Shown here: positions 17,212-25,625 of the stretch, piece after piece
Numbering within the stretch: position 1 is the stretch's first letter
Layout of the letters: the number at the start of each line of letters is the position of its first letter
Assembly (NCBI GenBank): GCA_020854105.1
Contig: JADZGB010000031.1
Location: forward strand, 1 to 64,000
Reading direction: 5' to 3'
Length of the DNA stretch: 64,000 nt
Source: Burkholderiales bacterium
Lineage (GTDB): Bacteria; Pseudomonadota; Gammaproteobacteria; Burkholderiales; SHXO01
The notes under the pieces: generated by a model
The model's database searches: none
What the model saw: the letters and a program-made list of their open reading frames with translations, nothing else
What the model was told of the DNA's origin: nothing
Program-made: the position numbers and the translations under genes

Positions 17212-17622
17212 ATGATGGACGAGACCGTGCAGCCTGGCCAGACATCCGAGGCGCGCATGGACGTGCGCTTCAGCGACACGGCGCAGGCACTGCAGTTGTC
17301 CGGCGCGGACCGCTACCCACCGGTGTTCGCGACCTCGCGCATGGTGGCGCTCATGGAGATCGCCGCGGCGCGCATGCTCAACCGCCTGCTGCAGCCCGGA
17401 CAGCTGTCGGTGGGCGTGAACGTGGATATCCGGCACACGGCGGCGACGCCGGTCGGCGCTACGGTGCGCGCGAGGGCGACCTACCTCGGCGAGGAAGGCA
17501 AGCTGCATCGGTTCAGGGTGGAGGCATTCGACGATGCCGGCCCGATCGGCGAAGGTGAGCACACGCGCGCCATTGTCTCCACCGAGCGCCTGATGGCCGG
17601 GGCGGAGAAGCGCAAGGACTGA
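17212..17622 (+). CDS. FlK-type hotdog thioesterase family protein
   Basis: 136 residues, single hotdog fold, cytoplasmic. It matches the family of fluoroacetyl-CoA thioesterase FlK: a PPVFATSRMVALMEIAAARM helix carrying Ser/Thr and Glu at the catalytic positions, then VDIRHTAATPVGATVRA with the catalytic His. Most members hydrolyse small acyl-CoA thioesters of unknown identity; the fluoroacetyl specificity of FlK itself should not be assumed. The start at 17212 (MMDETVQ) has GAGGGAG at 17196-17202; an ATG at 17191 lies too close to the previous stop and lacks a site. Probably co-transcribed with the sulfatase-like gene. Confidence 0.8.
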   Translation: MMDETVQPGQTSEARMDVRFSDTAQALQLSGADRYPPVFATSRMVALMEIAAARMLNRLLQPGQLSVGVNVDIRHTAATPVGATVRARATYLGEEGKLHRFRVEAFDDAGPIGEGEHTRAIVSTERLMAGAEKRKD

Positions 17623-17649
17623 GGCGGACAACGGCCTCGTCGGTTTGCG

Positions 17650-17690
17650 CTGGATCCCGGCGTTCGCCGGGATGACGATATGCCACCGTC
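17650..17690. repeat. REP-like palindrome (TGGATCCCGGCGTTCGCCGGGATGACG type)
   Basis: In the 80-bp gap between convergent thioesterase and IlvD/Edd genes lies a palindrome with arms ATCCCGGCG / CGCCGGGAT around a 2-4 base loop, flanked by GTCAT on one side. The same core recurs near 47858-48000 and 58947-59050, so it is a dispersed family of the kind common between proteobacterial genes; it may also terminate both convergent genes. Confidence 0.65.
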
Positions 17691-17702
17691 GCCCCGGCGA
17701 CT

Positions 17703-19397
17703 TCAGCCGCGCAGAAAGCCGAAGTCGCAGCCCTGATCGGCCTGCAGGATCTGCTCGGCATACAGCCGCGCGTAGCCCCGCGCGGGGATCGGCGGCGGGA
17801 CGAAGCCGGCGCGGCGGCGCGCCATCTCCTCCGCACCCACCAGCAGATCGAGACGGCGCTCGCGCACGCTCAGCCGGATGCGGTCGCCCTCGTGCACGAA
17901 GGCGAGCGGACCGCCGCTCGCGGCATCCGGCGCCACGTGCAGCACAACCGTGCCGTACGCGGTGCCGCTCATGCGCGCGTCCGAGATACGCACCATGTCC
18001 TTCAGGCCCTGCTGCGCGAGCTTCCTGGGGATCGGCAGATAGCCGGCCTCCGGCATGCCGGTCGTGCTGCACGGTCCGGCGTTCTTGAGAACGAGGAAAT
18101 CCTCGGGCGTGACGTCCAGCGACGGATCGTCGATGCGCCGTGCCAGGTCCTCGAGCGACTCGAACACCACCGCCCTGCCCTCGCGCTCGAACAGGCGTGC
18201 ATCCGCCGCGGACCGCTTGATGATCGCCCCGCGCGGGGCGAGGCTGCCGAACAGCGCCGCCAGCCCGCCGACGTTCTGGAACGGATCGCTGCGCGGGCGG
18301 ATCACGTTGCGGTCGACGTAGTGCGGAGTGCGCTCCAGCCGCTCGCGCAGCGTCTCGCCGCTGACGCCGATGCAATCGAGTTCCAGCAGGTCGCGCAACT
18401 CGTGCAGCAGCGCCTGCATCCCCCCGGCTGCGTGGAAGTCCTGCATGTAGTGCTGTCCGGTAGGCTTCAGATCCACCAGCACCGGCGTCTCGTCGGACAG
18501 GCGGTTCAGCTCCTCGAGGGAGATGCCGATGCCGCGCCGGCCCGCCACCGCGGTCAGGTGCACGATGGCGTTGGTGGATCCGCCGATCGCGAGCAGCACG
18601 CGCAGGGCGTTTCGCACCGATGCGGGCGTGATGATGCGGCTGGGGATCAGTCCCTCCCGGGCCAGCGCCAGCGCGCGCCGTCCGCTCGCCTCGGCCGCGC
18701 GCAGGCGGTCGGCGTGTACGGCAGGGATGGCAGCCGTATCCGGCAGCGCCATGCCGAGCGCTTCGGCGATGCAGGCCATGGTGCTCGCCGTGCCCATCAC
18801 GGCGCAGGTGCCGGCAGTGGTGGCGAGATTGCCCTCCACCTCGTGAATGCCCTCGTCGTCCACCTCGCCCGCACGGTATTTCGCCCAGAAGCGGCGGCAG
18901 TCGGTACAGGCCCCCAGGCGCTCGCCGCGATATGGCATCGCCATCATCGGGCCGGTTACCAGCTGGATGGCCGAGATGTCGGCGGAAGCCGCCCCCATCA
19001 ACTGCGCTGGCACGGTCTTGTCGCAGCCGCCGATCAGCACGCAGGCATCCATCGGTTGCGCCCGCATCATCTCCTCGGTATCGATGGACATGAGATTGCG
19101 GAACACCAGGCTGGTCGGATTGAGGAAGATCTCGCCCAGCGAGATGGTGGGAAACTCCAGAGGCAGACCGCCGGCATGCATCACGCCGCGCTTGACCGCC
19201 TCGACCAGCTCGGGCACGTGGCGGTGGCAGTTGTTGAATCCGCTCGCGGTCTGCGCGATGCCCACGATCGGGCGATCGAGCATGTCCGGCGAATAGCCCA
19301 TGGAGCGCGCGAACGAACGGCGCAGGTAGATGGCGAAGCCGGCGTCGCCGTAGTTGGTGAGGTTGCGGCGCAACCCCCTGGGAGTGTCGTCTGCCAT
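17703..19397 (-). CDS. IlvD/Edd family dehydratase (sugar-acid or dihydroxyacid type)
   Basis: 564 residues, cytoplasmic Fe-S hydro-lyase that removes water from a 2,3-dihydroxy acid to give a 2-oxo acid. Fe-S ligand motifs GGCDKTVPAQLMG and ACTDCRRFW, followed by TAGTCAVMGTASTMAC, plus SDARMSGTAYGTVVLHV near the C-terminus are all intact. The GACTDCRRFW segment and the length (564, shorter than most Edd) resemble the pentonate/arabinonate dehydratase branch rather than valine-pathway IlvD. No ilv or sugar-acid genes are adjacent, so the substrate is open. The gene is convergent with the thioesterase. Confidence 0.85.
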   Translation of the reverse strand: MADDTPRGLRRNLTNYGDAGFAIYLRRSFARSMGYSPDMLDRPIVGIAQTASGFNNCHRHVPELVEAVKRGVMHAGGLPLEFPTISLGEIFLNPTSLVFRNLMSIDTEEMMRAQPMDACVLIGGCDKTVPAQLMGAASADISAIQLVTGPMMAMPYRGERLGACTDCRRFWAKYRAGEVDDEGIHEVEGNLATTAGTCAVMGTASTMACIAEALGMALPDTAAIPAVHADRLRAAEASGRRALALAREGLIPSRIITPASVRNALRVLLAIGGSTNAIVHLTAVAGRRGIGISLEELNRLSDETPVLVDLKPTGQHYMQDFHAAGGMQALLHELRDLLELDCIGVSGETLRERLERTPHYVDRNVIRPRSDPFQNVGGLAALFGSLAPRGAIIKRSAADARLFEREGRAVVFESLEDLARRIDDPSLDVTPEDFLVLKNAGPCSTTGMPEAGYLPIPRKLAQQGLKDMVRISDARMSGTAYGTVVLHVAPDAASGGPLAFVHEGDRIRLSVRERRLDLLVGAEEMARRRAGFVPPPIPARGYARLYAEQILQADQGCDFGFLRG

Positions 19398-19458
19398 AGG
19401 GTCGCCACTCTACCGCAATCGATGCGGACTTACGGCACGGCCCCGGGTCAGGTCCCGG

Positions 19459-19821
19459 TCAGGTGCGAGTCCCCGGCGCCGGCTCGTCCAGGAACTGACG
19501 CAGCTTCTCGCGCAGGAAGCCCTTCATCGATTCCCACGCCTGGCGCCACTGGTCGGCATCTGCCGACTGGCGCGCGAGTTCACCCGCCAGCGCCGCCGCC
19601 AGGCGCGAGCGCACCTCCATCAGCCGCCGCTCCTGCGCCAGTACCGCGTCCTTAGTCACGCCCGGGTCCAGCTTCATGCGATCGAGTTTCTCGCGCTGCG
19701 CGATCAGCTCGCGGGCCAGCACCAACTCCGATTCCGGGCGCGCCTCGGTCTCGCTGGCCAGTACCGGCGCCATGCCGGCGAGCGTCGCTGCCAGCAACAG
19801 GGCGGAAATGAAATGGCGCAT
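19459..19821 (-). CDS. small secreted coiled-coil protein, unknown function
   Basis: 120 residues. MRHFISALLLAATLAGMAPVLA is a signal peptide with likely cleavage after LASE or nearby. The mature part (about 98 residues) is almost entirely charged helix (ELIAQREKLDRMKLDPG ... RRLMEVRSRLAAALAGEL), predicted coiled coil, ending in a short proline-rich tail. No family recognised. Start 19821 has GGAG seven bases upstream; an in-frame TTG at 19833 is less likely. Three tandem 14-bp repeats lie 20-60 bp upstream of the start. Confidence 0.7.
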   Translation of the reverse strand: MRHFISALLLAATLAGMAPVLASETEARPESELVLARELIAQREKLDRMKLDPGVTKDAVLAQERRLMEVRSRLAAALAGELARQSADADQWRQAWESMKGFLREKLRQFLDEPAPGTRT

Positions 19822-19841
19822 GCGCGTCTCCAAATCGGTTA

Positions 19842-19883
19842 CGACATGTCGGTCACGACAGGTCGGTCACGACAGGTCGGTCA
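19842..19883. repeat. three tandem 14-bp repeats upstream of the small secreted protein gene
   Basis: CGACATGTCGGTCA followed by two exact copies of CGACAGGTCGGTCA, then a partial fourth. They sit just before the coding start (19821) on the promoter side and could be operator sites for a regulator. Confidence 0.85.
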
Positions 19884-19945
19884 CAACCGCGATTGGACCG
19901 GCTGGCATGCCGGAAATTCTGCCTTCACGGCAGCCCGCCTGACCC

Positions 19946-21580
19946 TCACCCGGGGCTGGACGCCGCGTCGTCCCAGCGCCAGTCGCGGTAGCGCTCGCGC
20001 AGCGCCGACTTGAGGAATTTACCCGTGGAGGTGCGGGGAATCGCGTCCACGAAGGCGTAGGCGTCGGGCACCATCCATTTCACGAATCTCTGCGCGAGGA
20101 AGGCGCGCATGTCCTCGGCGGTCAGCGCGGCGCCCTGACGCGCGACGATCACCGCCAGCGGCCGCTCTGCCCACTTCGGATGCGGCACGGCAATCACCGC
20201 GGCTTCCGCGACGCACGGGTGACCCATGATCGCGTTCTCGAGATCCACCGAGCTGATCCACTCGCCGCCGGACTTGATCAGATCCTTGGTGCGGTCGGTG
20301 ATGCGCACGAAGCCGTGCGGCGTGACCGCGGCGACGTCGCCGGTGCGCAGCCACCCGTCCGCGGTGAAGCTGTCCTGCGACTGCGCCAGCGCGTGATAGC
20401 CGCCGGTGATCCACGGCCCGCGCACCTGAATCTCCCCGACCGCCTGGCCGTCCCAGGGCTGCTCGCCCTCGTCACCGGCGATGCGCAGATCGACCAGGGG
20501 GATCGGATAGCCTTGCGAAGCGAGCAACGAGAAGCGCTCGTCCTCGCCGATCCCGTCCTGGCATTGCGTCGCCTTGGAAATGGTGGCGAGCGGCGAGGTC
20601 TCGGTCATGCCCCAGCCCTGCACCAGTTCGATGCCCTGCCGCGCGTAGGCGCGGATGAGCGATTCCGGAACCGCGGAGCCACCCACGGTCAGGCGCAGGC
20701 GGGAGTCGAACTTCCAGCGTCCGGGCTCGCGTTCGAGCAGCTGGATCAGTCCCAGCCAGATGGTCGGTACGCCGCAGGCGATCGTCACCTGCTCCTGCTC
20801 CAGCAGCGGCAGCAGATCGTCGGGATGCAGATGCGGCCCGGGGAAGACGATCCTGCTGCCGAGCATGCACGCCGCGTACGGGATGCCCCAGGCATTGGCA
20901 TGGAACATCGGCACGACCGGCAGGATGGTATCGCGCCCGGAGATGCCGACCGCGTCCGGCATGCATTGCGCGAGCGTGTGCAGGACCTGGGAGCGGTGCG
21001 AGTAGACCACGCCCTTGGGCCGCCCAGTCGTGCCGGAGGTGTAGCACATGGCGATGGGATCGTTCTCGTCCATCGGCGGATAGTCCCAGTCCCCGTCCGC
21101 CCGTGCGAGAAACGCCTCGTAATCGATGTACGGCGCGGGCACCGGCCTGCCCGTGAGCGGCACGACGATCACCTGCTCGATGCGGGTGTGCTCCCTGAAC
21201 TGCTCGAACAGCGGCAGCAGGATGTCGTCCACGATCAGGAATCGGTCCTGCGCGTGGTCGGCGATGAAGCCGATCTCCTCTGGCGCCAGCCGCAGGTTGA
21301 GCGTGTGCAGGACGCCACCGGACGCGATCGCACCCATGTAGCTCTCGAAGTGCGCGTAGTGGTTCCACATGAGCGTGGCCACGCGCTCGCCCTTGCGCAG
21401 CCCGGCCTGCTGCAGCGCCTGCGCGAGCAAACGCGCGCGCCGGTGCAGATCGGCATAGGTGCTGCGGTGGATCGACTTGTCCGGCATGCGGGAGACGATC
21501 TCCGCGCTGCCGAACAGCTTGCCCGCCCGTTCCAGGAAATGGCACAGGTTCAACGGAACCTGCATCATCGTCGCTTGCAT
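19946..21580 (-). CDS. fatty-acid or medium-chain acyl-CoA synthetase (AMP-binding)
   Basis: 544 residues. Full ANL-ligase motif set: P-loop [17 protein letters not shown], the GWGMTETSP core, [22 protein letters not shown] hinge, and C-terminal [10 protein letters not shown] with the catalytic Lys. It converts a fatty acid, ATP and CoA to acyl-CoA; the overall sequence resembles long-chain/medium-chain ligases of the AlkK type. ATG at 21580 is preceded by GGAGGAGCAC. It is the last of three minus-strand genes after a phosphotransferase-like gene and a quinone oxidoreductase, consistent with acyl-CoA metabolism. It is an intact relative of the broken ligase at the window start. Confidence 0.9.
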   Translation of the reverse strand: MQATMMQVPLNLCHFLERAGKLFGSAEIVSRMPDKSIHRSTYADLHRRARLLAQALQQAGLRKGERVATLMWNHYAHFESYMGAIASGGVLHTLNLRLAPEEIGFIADHAQDRFLIVDDILLPLFEQFREHTRIEQVIVVPLTGRPVPAPYIDYEAFLARADGDWDYPPMDENDPIAMCYTSGTTGRPKGVVYSHRSQVLHTLAQCMPDAVGISGRDTILPVVPMFHANAWGIPYAACMLGSRIVFPGPHLHPDDLLPLLEQEQVTIACGVPTIWLGLIQLLEREPGRWKFDSRLRLTVGGSAVPESLIRAYARQGIELVQGWGMTETSPLATISKATQCQDGIGEDERFSLLASQGYPIPLVDLRIAGDEGEQPWDGQAVGEIQVRGPWITGGYHALAQSQDSFTADGWLRTGDVAAVTPHGFVRITDRTKDLIKSGGEWISSVDLENAIMGHPCVAEAAVIAVPHPKWAERPLAVIVARQGAALTAEDMRAFLAQRFVKWMVPDAYAFVDAIPRTSTGKFLKSALRERYRDWRWDDAASSPG

Positions 21581-21625
21581 CGTGCTCCTCCGTCGCCGCG
21601 TCTGACGCACGGCTGAACGTGTTGA

Positions 21626-22600
21626 TCAGACAGTCAGCACGACCTTGCCGCTGACGCGCTTGTACAGGACTTCGTTGAGCGCCTCGGCCGCGCGCTCGAG
21701 CGGATAGGTGGCATGCACGTGCGGCCTGATCCTGCCCTGCTGGTAGAGCTGCATCAGATCCTCGTTGTTGCGCCGGTTGCGCTCGGGCTCGTTGCGCGTG
21801 AACGCGCCCCAGAACACACCGACGATGGAACAGCCCTTGAGCAGCGCGAGGTTGAGCGGGATGCGCGGGATGTCGCCGGCGGCGAAGCCGACCACGAGGT
21901 AGCGGCCGTTCCACGCCATGTCGCGCAGCGCCGGTTCCGAGTACGGGCCGCCGACCGGATCGTAGATCACGTCCACCCCGCGCCCCTGCGTGATGGCCTT
22001 GATGCGCGCTCGCAGATCCTCGGAGGAGTAGTCGATGGTCTCGTCGGCGCCGTTGGCGCGGCACACCTGCAGCTTGGCTGCGCTGGAGGCCGCGGCGATG
22101 ACGCGCGCGCCCATCGCCTTGCCGAGCTGGATGGCGGCAAGCCCCACGCCACCCGAGGCCCCGAGCACCAGCAGCGTCTCGCCGGCGCTCAGCTGTGCGC
22201 GATCCTTCAGCGCGTGGTAGGAGGTCCCGTAGGTGAGGATGAACGCCGAGGCCGGCACGTAGTCCATGTCCTCCGGCATGGGCACCAGCCGCTCCGCGTC
22301 CACCACCATCTCCTCGGCGAAGCCGCCCCAGGTGCTGGAGGCGATCACGCGGTCACCGGCCCTCACGCCGGTCACGCCCTCACCCGTTTCCTTGACCAGG
22401 CCCGCCACCTCCCCCCCCGGCGAGAACGGCGGTTCGGGCTTGAACTGGTACTTGCCCTGGATGATCAGCGTATCGGGGAAGTTCACCCCGGCCGCCTTCA
22501 CGCTCACCACCACCTGTCCCTTGCCGGCCTGCGGCGAAGGCACCTCCTCCACCACCAGCGCATCCGGCGGACCGTACTGCTTGCACAACACTGCTTTCAT
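21626..22600 (-). CDS. NADPH:quinone oxidoreductase family protein (medium-chain dehydrogenase/reductase)
   Basis: 324 residues. Zinc-independent MDR enzyme: N-terminal GroES-like domain (APxGxVxVxVKAAGVNFPDTL), Rossmann motif VLGASGGVGLAAIQLGKAMGARVIA for NADPH, C-terminal return to the catalytic domain. Relatives reduce quinones or enoyl substrates by two-electron transfer. It lies 45 bp upstream of the acyl-CoA ligase on the same strand. Confidence 0.88.
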   Translation of the reverse strand: MKAVLCKQYGPPDALVVEEVPSPQAGKGQVVVSVKAAGVNFPDTLIIQGKYQFKPEPPFSPGGEVAGLVKETGEGVTGVRAGDRVIASSTWGGFAEEMVVDAERLVPMPEDMDYVPASAFILTYGTSYHALKDRAQLSAGETLLVLGASGGVGLAAIQLGKAMGARVIAAASSAAKLQVCRANGADETIDYSSEDLRARIKAITQGRGVDVIYDPVGGPYSEPALRDMAWNGRYLVVGFAAGDIPRIPLNLALLKGCSIVGVFWGAFTRNEPERNRRNNEDLMQLYQQGRIRPHVHATYPLERAAEALNEVLYKRVSGKVVLTV

Positions 22601-22643
22601 GGTTCAGTCGTAAAAAGGGTTAGCCGCAGGGTAGAGGCATTGG

Positions 22644-22740
22644 CCACAGAGGACACAGAGAGAGAGGGCGGCCATCAGTAGTTCGCAGAACCGCCTCACG
22701 GCCTCGCGTCTTTTCTCTGTGCTCTCTGCGTCCTCTGTGG
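22644..22740. repeat. long inverted repeat with CCACAGAGGACACAGAG arms
   Basis: Left arm 22644-22664 and right arm 22714-22740 are near-perfect inverted copies (CCACAGAGGAC-A/G-CAGAGAG), enclosing about 50 bases. This CCACAGAG...CTCTGTGG palindrome is a known type of dispersed intergenic element in many bacteria. It separates the phosphotransferase and quinone oxidoreductase genes. Confidence 0.85.
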
Positions 22741-22750
22741 CAAAAGGTTC

Positions 22751-23809
22751 TCAGCCGCCCATCATCTGCTCGACCTGCCGCCAGCCGGCCTCGGCCATCG
22801 GGCGCGCACGCCGCCCCTGTTCGAACGCGTGCTCGCTCGCGGCCGTGCCGTCCAGGGCGCGCGCCATGATGCCCTGCAGGATGCCGGCAAGCCGGAACAT
22901 GTTGTAGGCCATGTAGTAGTCCCAGTGCTCGATGCGCTGCCGGCCGGTGCGGCGGCAGTACATCTGCACGTACTCCTCCTCGGAGGGAATGCCCAGGGCC
23001 TTCAGGTCCAGGCCGCCGATGCCGCGGAACTCGCCTGGCAGCAGCCGCCAGTACATGCAGTGGTAGGCGAAGTCGGCCAGGGGATGGCCGAGCGTGGACA
23101 GTTCCCAGTCGAGCACGGCAAGCAGGCGCGGCTCGGTCGGGTGGAAGATCACGTTGTCCAGGCGATAGTCGCCGTGCACGATGGCGGTCTGATCGTTGCG
23201 CGGCAGATGCTGCGGCAACCATTCGATCAGGTGCTCCATCGCCTCGATCTGCTCGGTCTGGGAAGCGCGGTACTGCTTGGTCCAGCGCGCGATCTGCCGC
23301 TCCAGATAGCTGCCCGGCTTGCCGTAGTCGCCCAGGCCCGCTGCCGTGTAATCGACCTGGTGCAGGGCGGCGATGACACGATTCATCTCGTCGTAGATGG
23401 CACGCCGCTCCTCGGGCGCCATGCCCGGCAGGGCCTGGTCCCAGAACACGCGTCCCTGCACGAACTCCATGATGTAGAAGGCCGTGCCGATCACCGTCTC
23501 GTCCTCGCACAGCGCGAAGCTGCGTGCCACCGGAATGCCGGCCGGGCGCAGCGCACTGATCACGCGGTACTCGCGGTCCACCGCATGCGCCGAAGGCAGC
23601 AGCTTGCCCGGCGGCTTGCGCCGCAGGACATAGCGCTGGCCGGGCGTGGTCAGCAGAAAGGTCGGATTGGACTGCCCGCCCTTGAACTGCTCGACCTGCA
23701 ACGGGCCGCGGAAATCCTGGACGTGCTCGAGCATGAAGCGCTCGAGTCCGCCGATGTCGAACCGGTGCTTCTCCTGAACCGGCATGGTGCCTTCGAACTG
23801 CTCTTGCAT
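22751..23809 (-). CDS. phosphotransferase family protein (APH fold, ACAD10/11-like)
   Basis: 352 residues, cytoplasmic. Kinase-like APH fold: nucleotide loop FKGGQSNPTFLL, Lys in YVLRRKPPG, catalytic IVHGDYRLDNVIFHP and metal Asp in AVLDWELSTLGHPLADF. Homologues are commonly found next to acyl-CoA dehydrogenases and ligases, and the N-terminal domain of mammalian ACAD10/11, which phosphorylates 4-hydroxyacyl-CoA in beta-oxidation of hydroxy fatty acids, belongs here. The neighbours (acyl-CoA ligase, reductase, SDR) make a similar role plausible. Start 23809 is favoured; ATG at 23785 is an alternative with GAAGG upstream. Confidence 0.85.
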   Translation of the reverse strand: MQEQFEGTMPVQEKHRFDIGGLERFMLEHVQDFRGPLQVEQFKGGQSNPTFLLTTPGQRYVLRRKPPGKLLPSAHAVDREYRVISALRPAGIPVARSFALCEDETVIGTAFYIMEFVQGRVFWDQALPGMAPEERRAIYDEMNRVIAALHQVDYTAAGLGDYGKPGSYLERQIARWTKQYRASQTEQIEAMEHLIEWLPQHLPRNDQTAIVHGDYRLDNVIFHPTEPRLLAVLDWELSTLGHPLADFAYHCMYWRLLPGEFRGIGGLDLKALGIPSEEEYVQMYCRRTGRQRIEHWDYYMAYNMFRLAGILQGIMARALDGTAASEHAFEQGRRARPMAEAGWRQVEQMMGG

Positions 23810-23904
23810 TGCTGGCGGCTGCGATGGTGAGTGGAAGCCGACGAGAATACCGAACGCCTCCCGCTCGTGCAATTGAGCGCTCCGGCGGGAGCCAGGGAGG
23901 CGCG

Positions 23905-23913
23905 TGCTAGAAT
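23905..23913 (+). promoter_or_regulatory. extended -10 promoter (TGC TAGAAT) of the SDR gene
   Basis: TGC-TAGAAT at 23905-23913 is a good extended -10 element; start of transcription is expected near 23920, giving a 26-base leader before ATG 23946. No good -35 is needed for such promoters. Confidence 0.5.
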
Positions 23914-23945
23914 CCGTCGCGTTCTTCCTCCAGAAGCAGCCTCCC

Positions 23946-24800
23946 ATGAAGGATTTCCGCGACAAGGTCGCAGTGATAACCGGCGGTGCCAGCGGCCTGG
24001 GCCTCGCGATGGCGAAGCGCTTCGCCGCCGAGGGCATGAAGCTGGTGCTCGCGGACATCGAGGAGGATGCACTGCGCCGCGTCGAGCAGGATTTCCGCAG
24101 GGCCAAGATCCCGGTCATCGGAATCCGGACCGACGTATCGCGCGCGCAGGACATCGAGCGCCTCGCCGAGAAGGCGCTCGCGACTTTCGGCGGCGTGCAC
24201 CTGCTGTGCAACAACGCGGGCGTCGCACCCGGCGGAGCAGTGTGGGAGAACACGCTCGCCGACTGGGAATGGGTACTGGGGGTGAACGTGTGGGGCGTCA
24301 TCCACGGCGTGCGTACCTTCCTGCCCATCATGCTGCGCCAGGACGGCGAATGCCACGTGGTCAACACTGCCTCCGTGGCCGGCCTGCTGTCCGTGCCGAA
24401 CATGGGAAGCTACTGCGTATCCAAGCACTCGGTGGTCACCCTCAGCGAGTGCCTGTTTCACGACCTGCAGCAGCGCGGAGCCAGCATCGGCGTGTCGGTC
24501 CTGTGCCCGGCGTACGTGCCCACCGGCATCGCCGACTCCGAGCGCAACCGGCCGGCCATGCTGCGCAACGGGCAGCGCAACAAGACGGCCGAGGAACTCG
24601 CGCGCGAAGAGGCGCTGCGGCATGCGGTGAGCTCCGGCCGCGTCAGTGCGGATCAGGTGGCGCAGGTGGTGTTCGACGCCGTGCAGGCCAATCGTTTCTA
24701 CATCCTCACCCACCCCAGGATCAAGGGCGCTATCCAGACGCGGATGGAAGACATCCTCATGGAGCGCCAGCCGACCGACACCTCCAGCCCGGGAGGCTGA
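23946..24800 (+). CDS. short-chain dehydrogenase/reductase
   Basis: 284 residues, NAD(P)-dependent. TGGASGLG nucleotide motif (residues 12-19), NNAG, catalytic Ser in NTASVAGL and YCVSK (Tyr-x3-Lys) are intact. C-terminal extension (about 250-284) is longer than the minimal SDR fold. Start 23946 follows AGCCTCCC with no strong site but matches the family start MKDFRDKVAVITGG. Divergent from the phosphotransferase gene; the pair likely belongs to one acyl-CoA pathway. The substrate is not identifiable. Confidence 0.9.
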   Translation: MKDFRDKVAVITGGASGLGLAMAKRFAAEGMKLVLADIEEDALRRVEQDFRRAKIPVIGIRTDVSRAQDIERLAEKALATFGGVHLLCNNAGVAPGGAVWENTLADWEWVLGVNVWGVIHGVRTFLPIMLRQDGECHVVNTASVAGLLSVPNMGSYCVSKHSVVTLSECLFHDLQQRGASIGVSVLCPAYVPTGIADSERNRPAMLRNGQRNKTAEELAREEALRHAVSSGRVSADQVAQVVFDAVQANRFYILTHPRIKGAIQTRMEDILMERQPTDTSSPGG

Positions 24801-24811
24801 GCCCCGTCGGT

Positions 24812-24895
24812 TCACACGCCCCAGGGCAGCACGATGGCGGTGATCAGCATCGCGATCAGTGCTGCGGGTAGCACCATCTCCAACAGCCGTTCCAT
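24812..24895 (-). CDS. 27-residue single-TM peptide downstream of piuC
   Basis: MERLLEMVLPAALIAMLITA continues IVLPWGV and stops at TGA (24812-24814). Residues about 8-24 form one hydrophobic helix with Glu/Arg at the N-terminal side. A strong ribosome site (GGAGGG, five bases before ATG) precedes it. It starts 27 bp after the PiuC-type gene on the same strand, so it is likely translated from the same mRNA. No known family is recognised; it could assist an inner-membrane complex, as many sub-50-residue membrane proteins do. Confidence 0.55.
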   Translation of the reverse strand: MERLLEMVLPAALIAMLITAIVLPWGV

Positions 24896-24922
24896 TGCGT
24901 CCCTCCACGCGCGCGTGCCGCG

Positions 24923-25606
24923 TCAGGCCTCGGCCCACATTCGCAGCAGGTTGTGATAGCAGGCGGTGAGCGACACCGCCGGAGCGATCTCGCCGAAATC
25001 GGTCCGCAGCGCGAGGATCGCCATGTCCATGTCGAATAGCAGCCGCCGGCGCTCGGCTTCCCGCACCATGCTCTGTATCCAGAAGAACGACGCCAGCCGT
25101 GTGCCCCGTGTCACCGCTTCCACCCGGTGTACGCTTGAGGACGGATAGAGGATCAGGTCCCCGGCCGGAAGCTTCACCGACTTGGTGCCGAAGGTATCCT
25201 CGATCACCAGCTCCCCGCCGGCGTACTCCTCCGGCGCGCTCAGGAACAGCGTGGCCGATACGTCGGTGCGCACGCGGGACCCGGTGGCGGCGACGGTGCG
25301 CACCGCGTTGTCCACGTGGTTGCCGAACGCGTTCGCGCTGCCGCCATAGCGGTTGAACAACGGCGGATAGATCGTCCGGGGCAGCGCCGCGGTGAAGAAC
25401 AGCGCGCAGCGCCCGAGCGCCTCCAGCACCAGCGCCCGCGCCTGCACCGCACTGGCGCAGTCGTCGGGCAGCTGCTGGTTGTTCTTCGTCTGGGCCGACT
25501 GGGAGCCGGCGGTGACGCGGCCGTCCACCCACTCGCCTCGCGACAGGGCGGCGCGCACGCGCTGCAGCTCGGCAGCGGTCAGGACCTGGGGAACGTGCAA
25601 CAGCAT
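24923..25606 (-). CDS. piuC: Fe(II)/2-oxoglutarate-dependent dioxygenase, PiuC/YbiX (PKHD hydroxylase) type
   Basis: 227 residues, full family length. Iron triad: His and Asp in [10 protein letters not shown], His in [16 protein letters not shown] with the conserved Arg for 2-oxoglutarate eight residues later. These enzymes are almost always encoded beside TonB siderophore receptors (fiu-ybiX, piuA-piuC) and are thought to process catecholate siderophores. Here the gene starts 19 bp after the receptor gene stops, on the same strand, which fits. Confidence 0.9.
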   Translation of the reverse strand: MLLHVPQVLTAAELQRVRAALSRGEWVDGRVTAGSQSAQTKNNQQLPDDCASAVQARALVLEALGRCALFFTAALPRTIYPPLFNRYGGSANAFGNHVDNAVRTVAATGSRVRTDVSATLFLSAPEEYAGGELVIEDTFGTKSVKLPAGDLILYPSSSVHRVEAVTRGTRLASFFWIQSMVREAERRRLLFDMDMAILALRTDFGEIAPAVSLTACYHNLLRMWAEA

Positions 25607-25625
25607 GCGGCCTCCTTCGGGCGGG

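Noticed and set aside
17250..18375. Alternative overlapping frames in the thioesterase/IlvD region
   Set aside because: They run against intact genes with conserved catalytic motifs.
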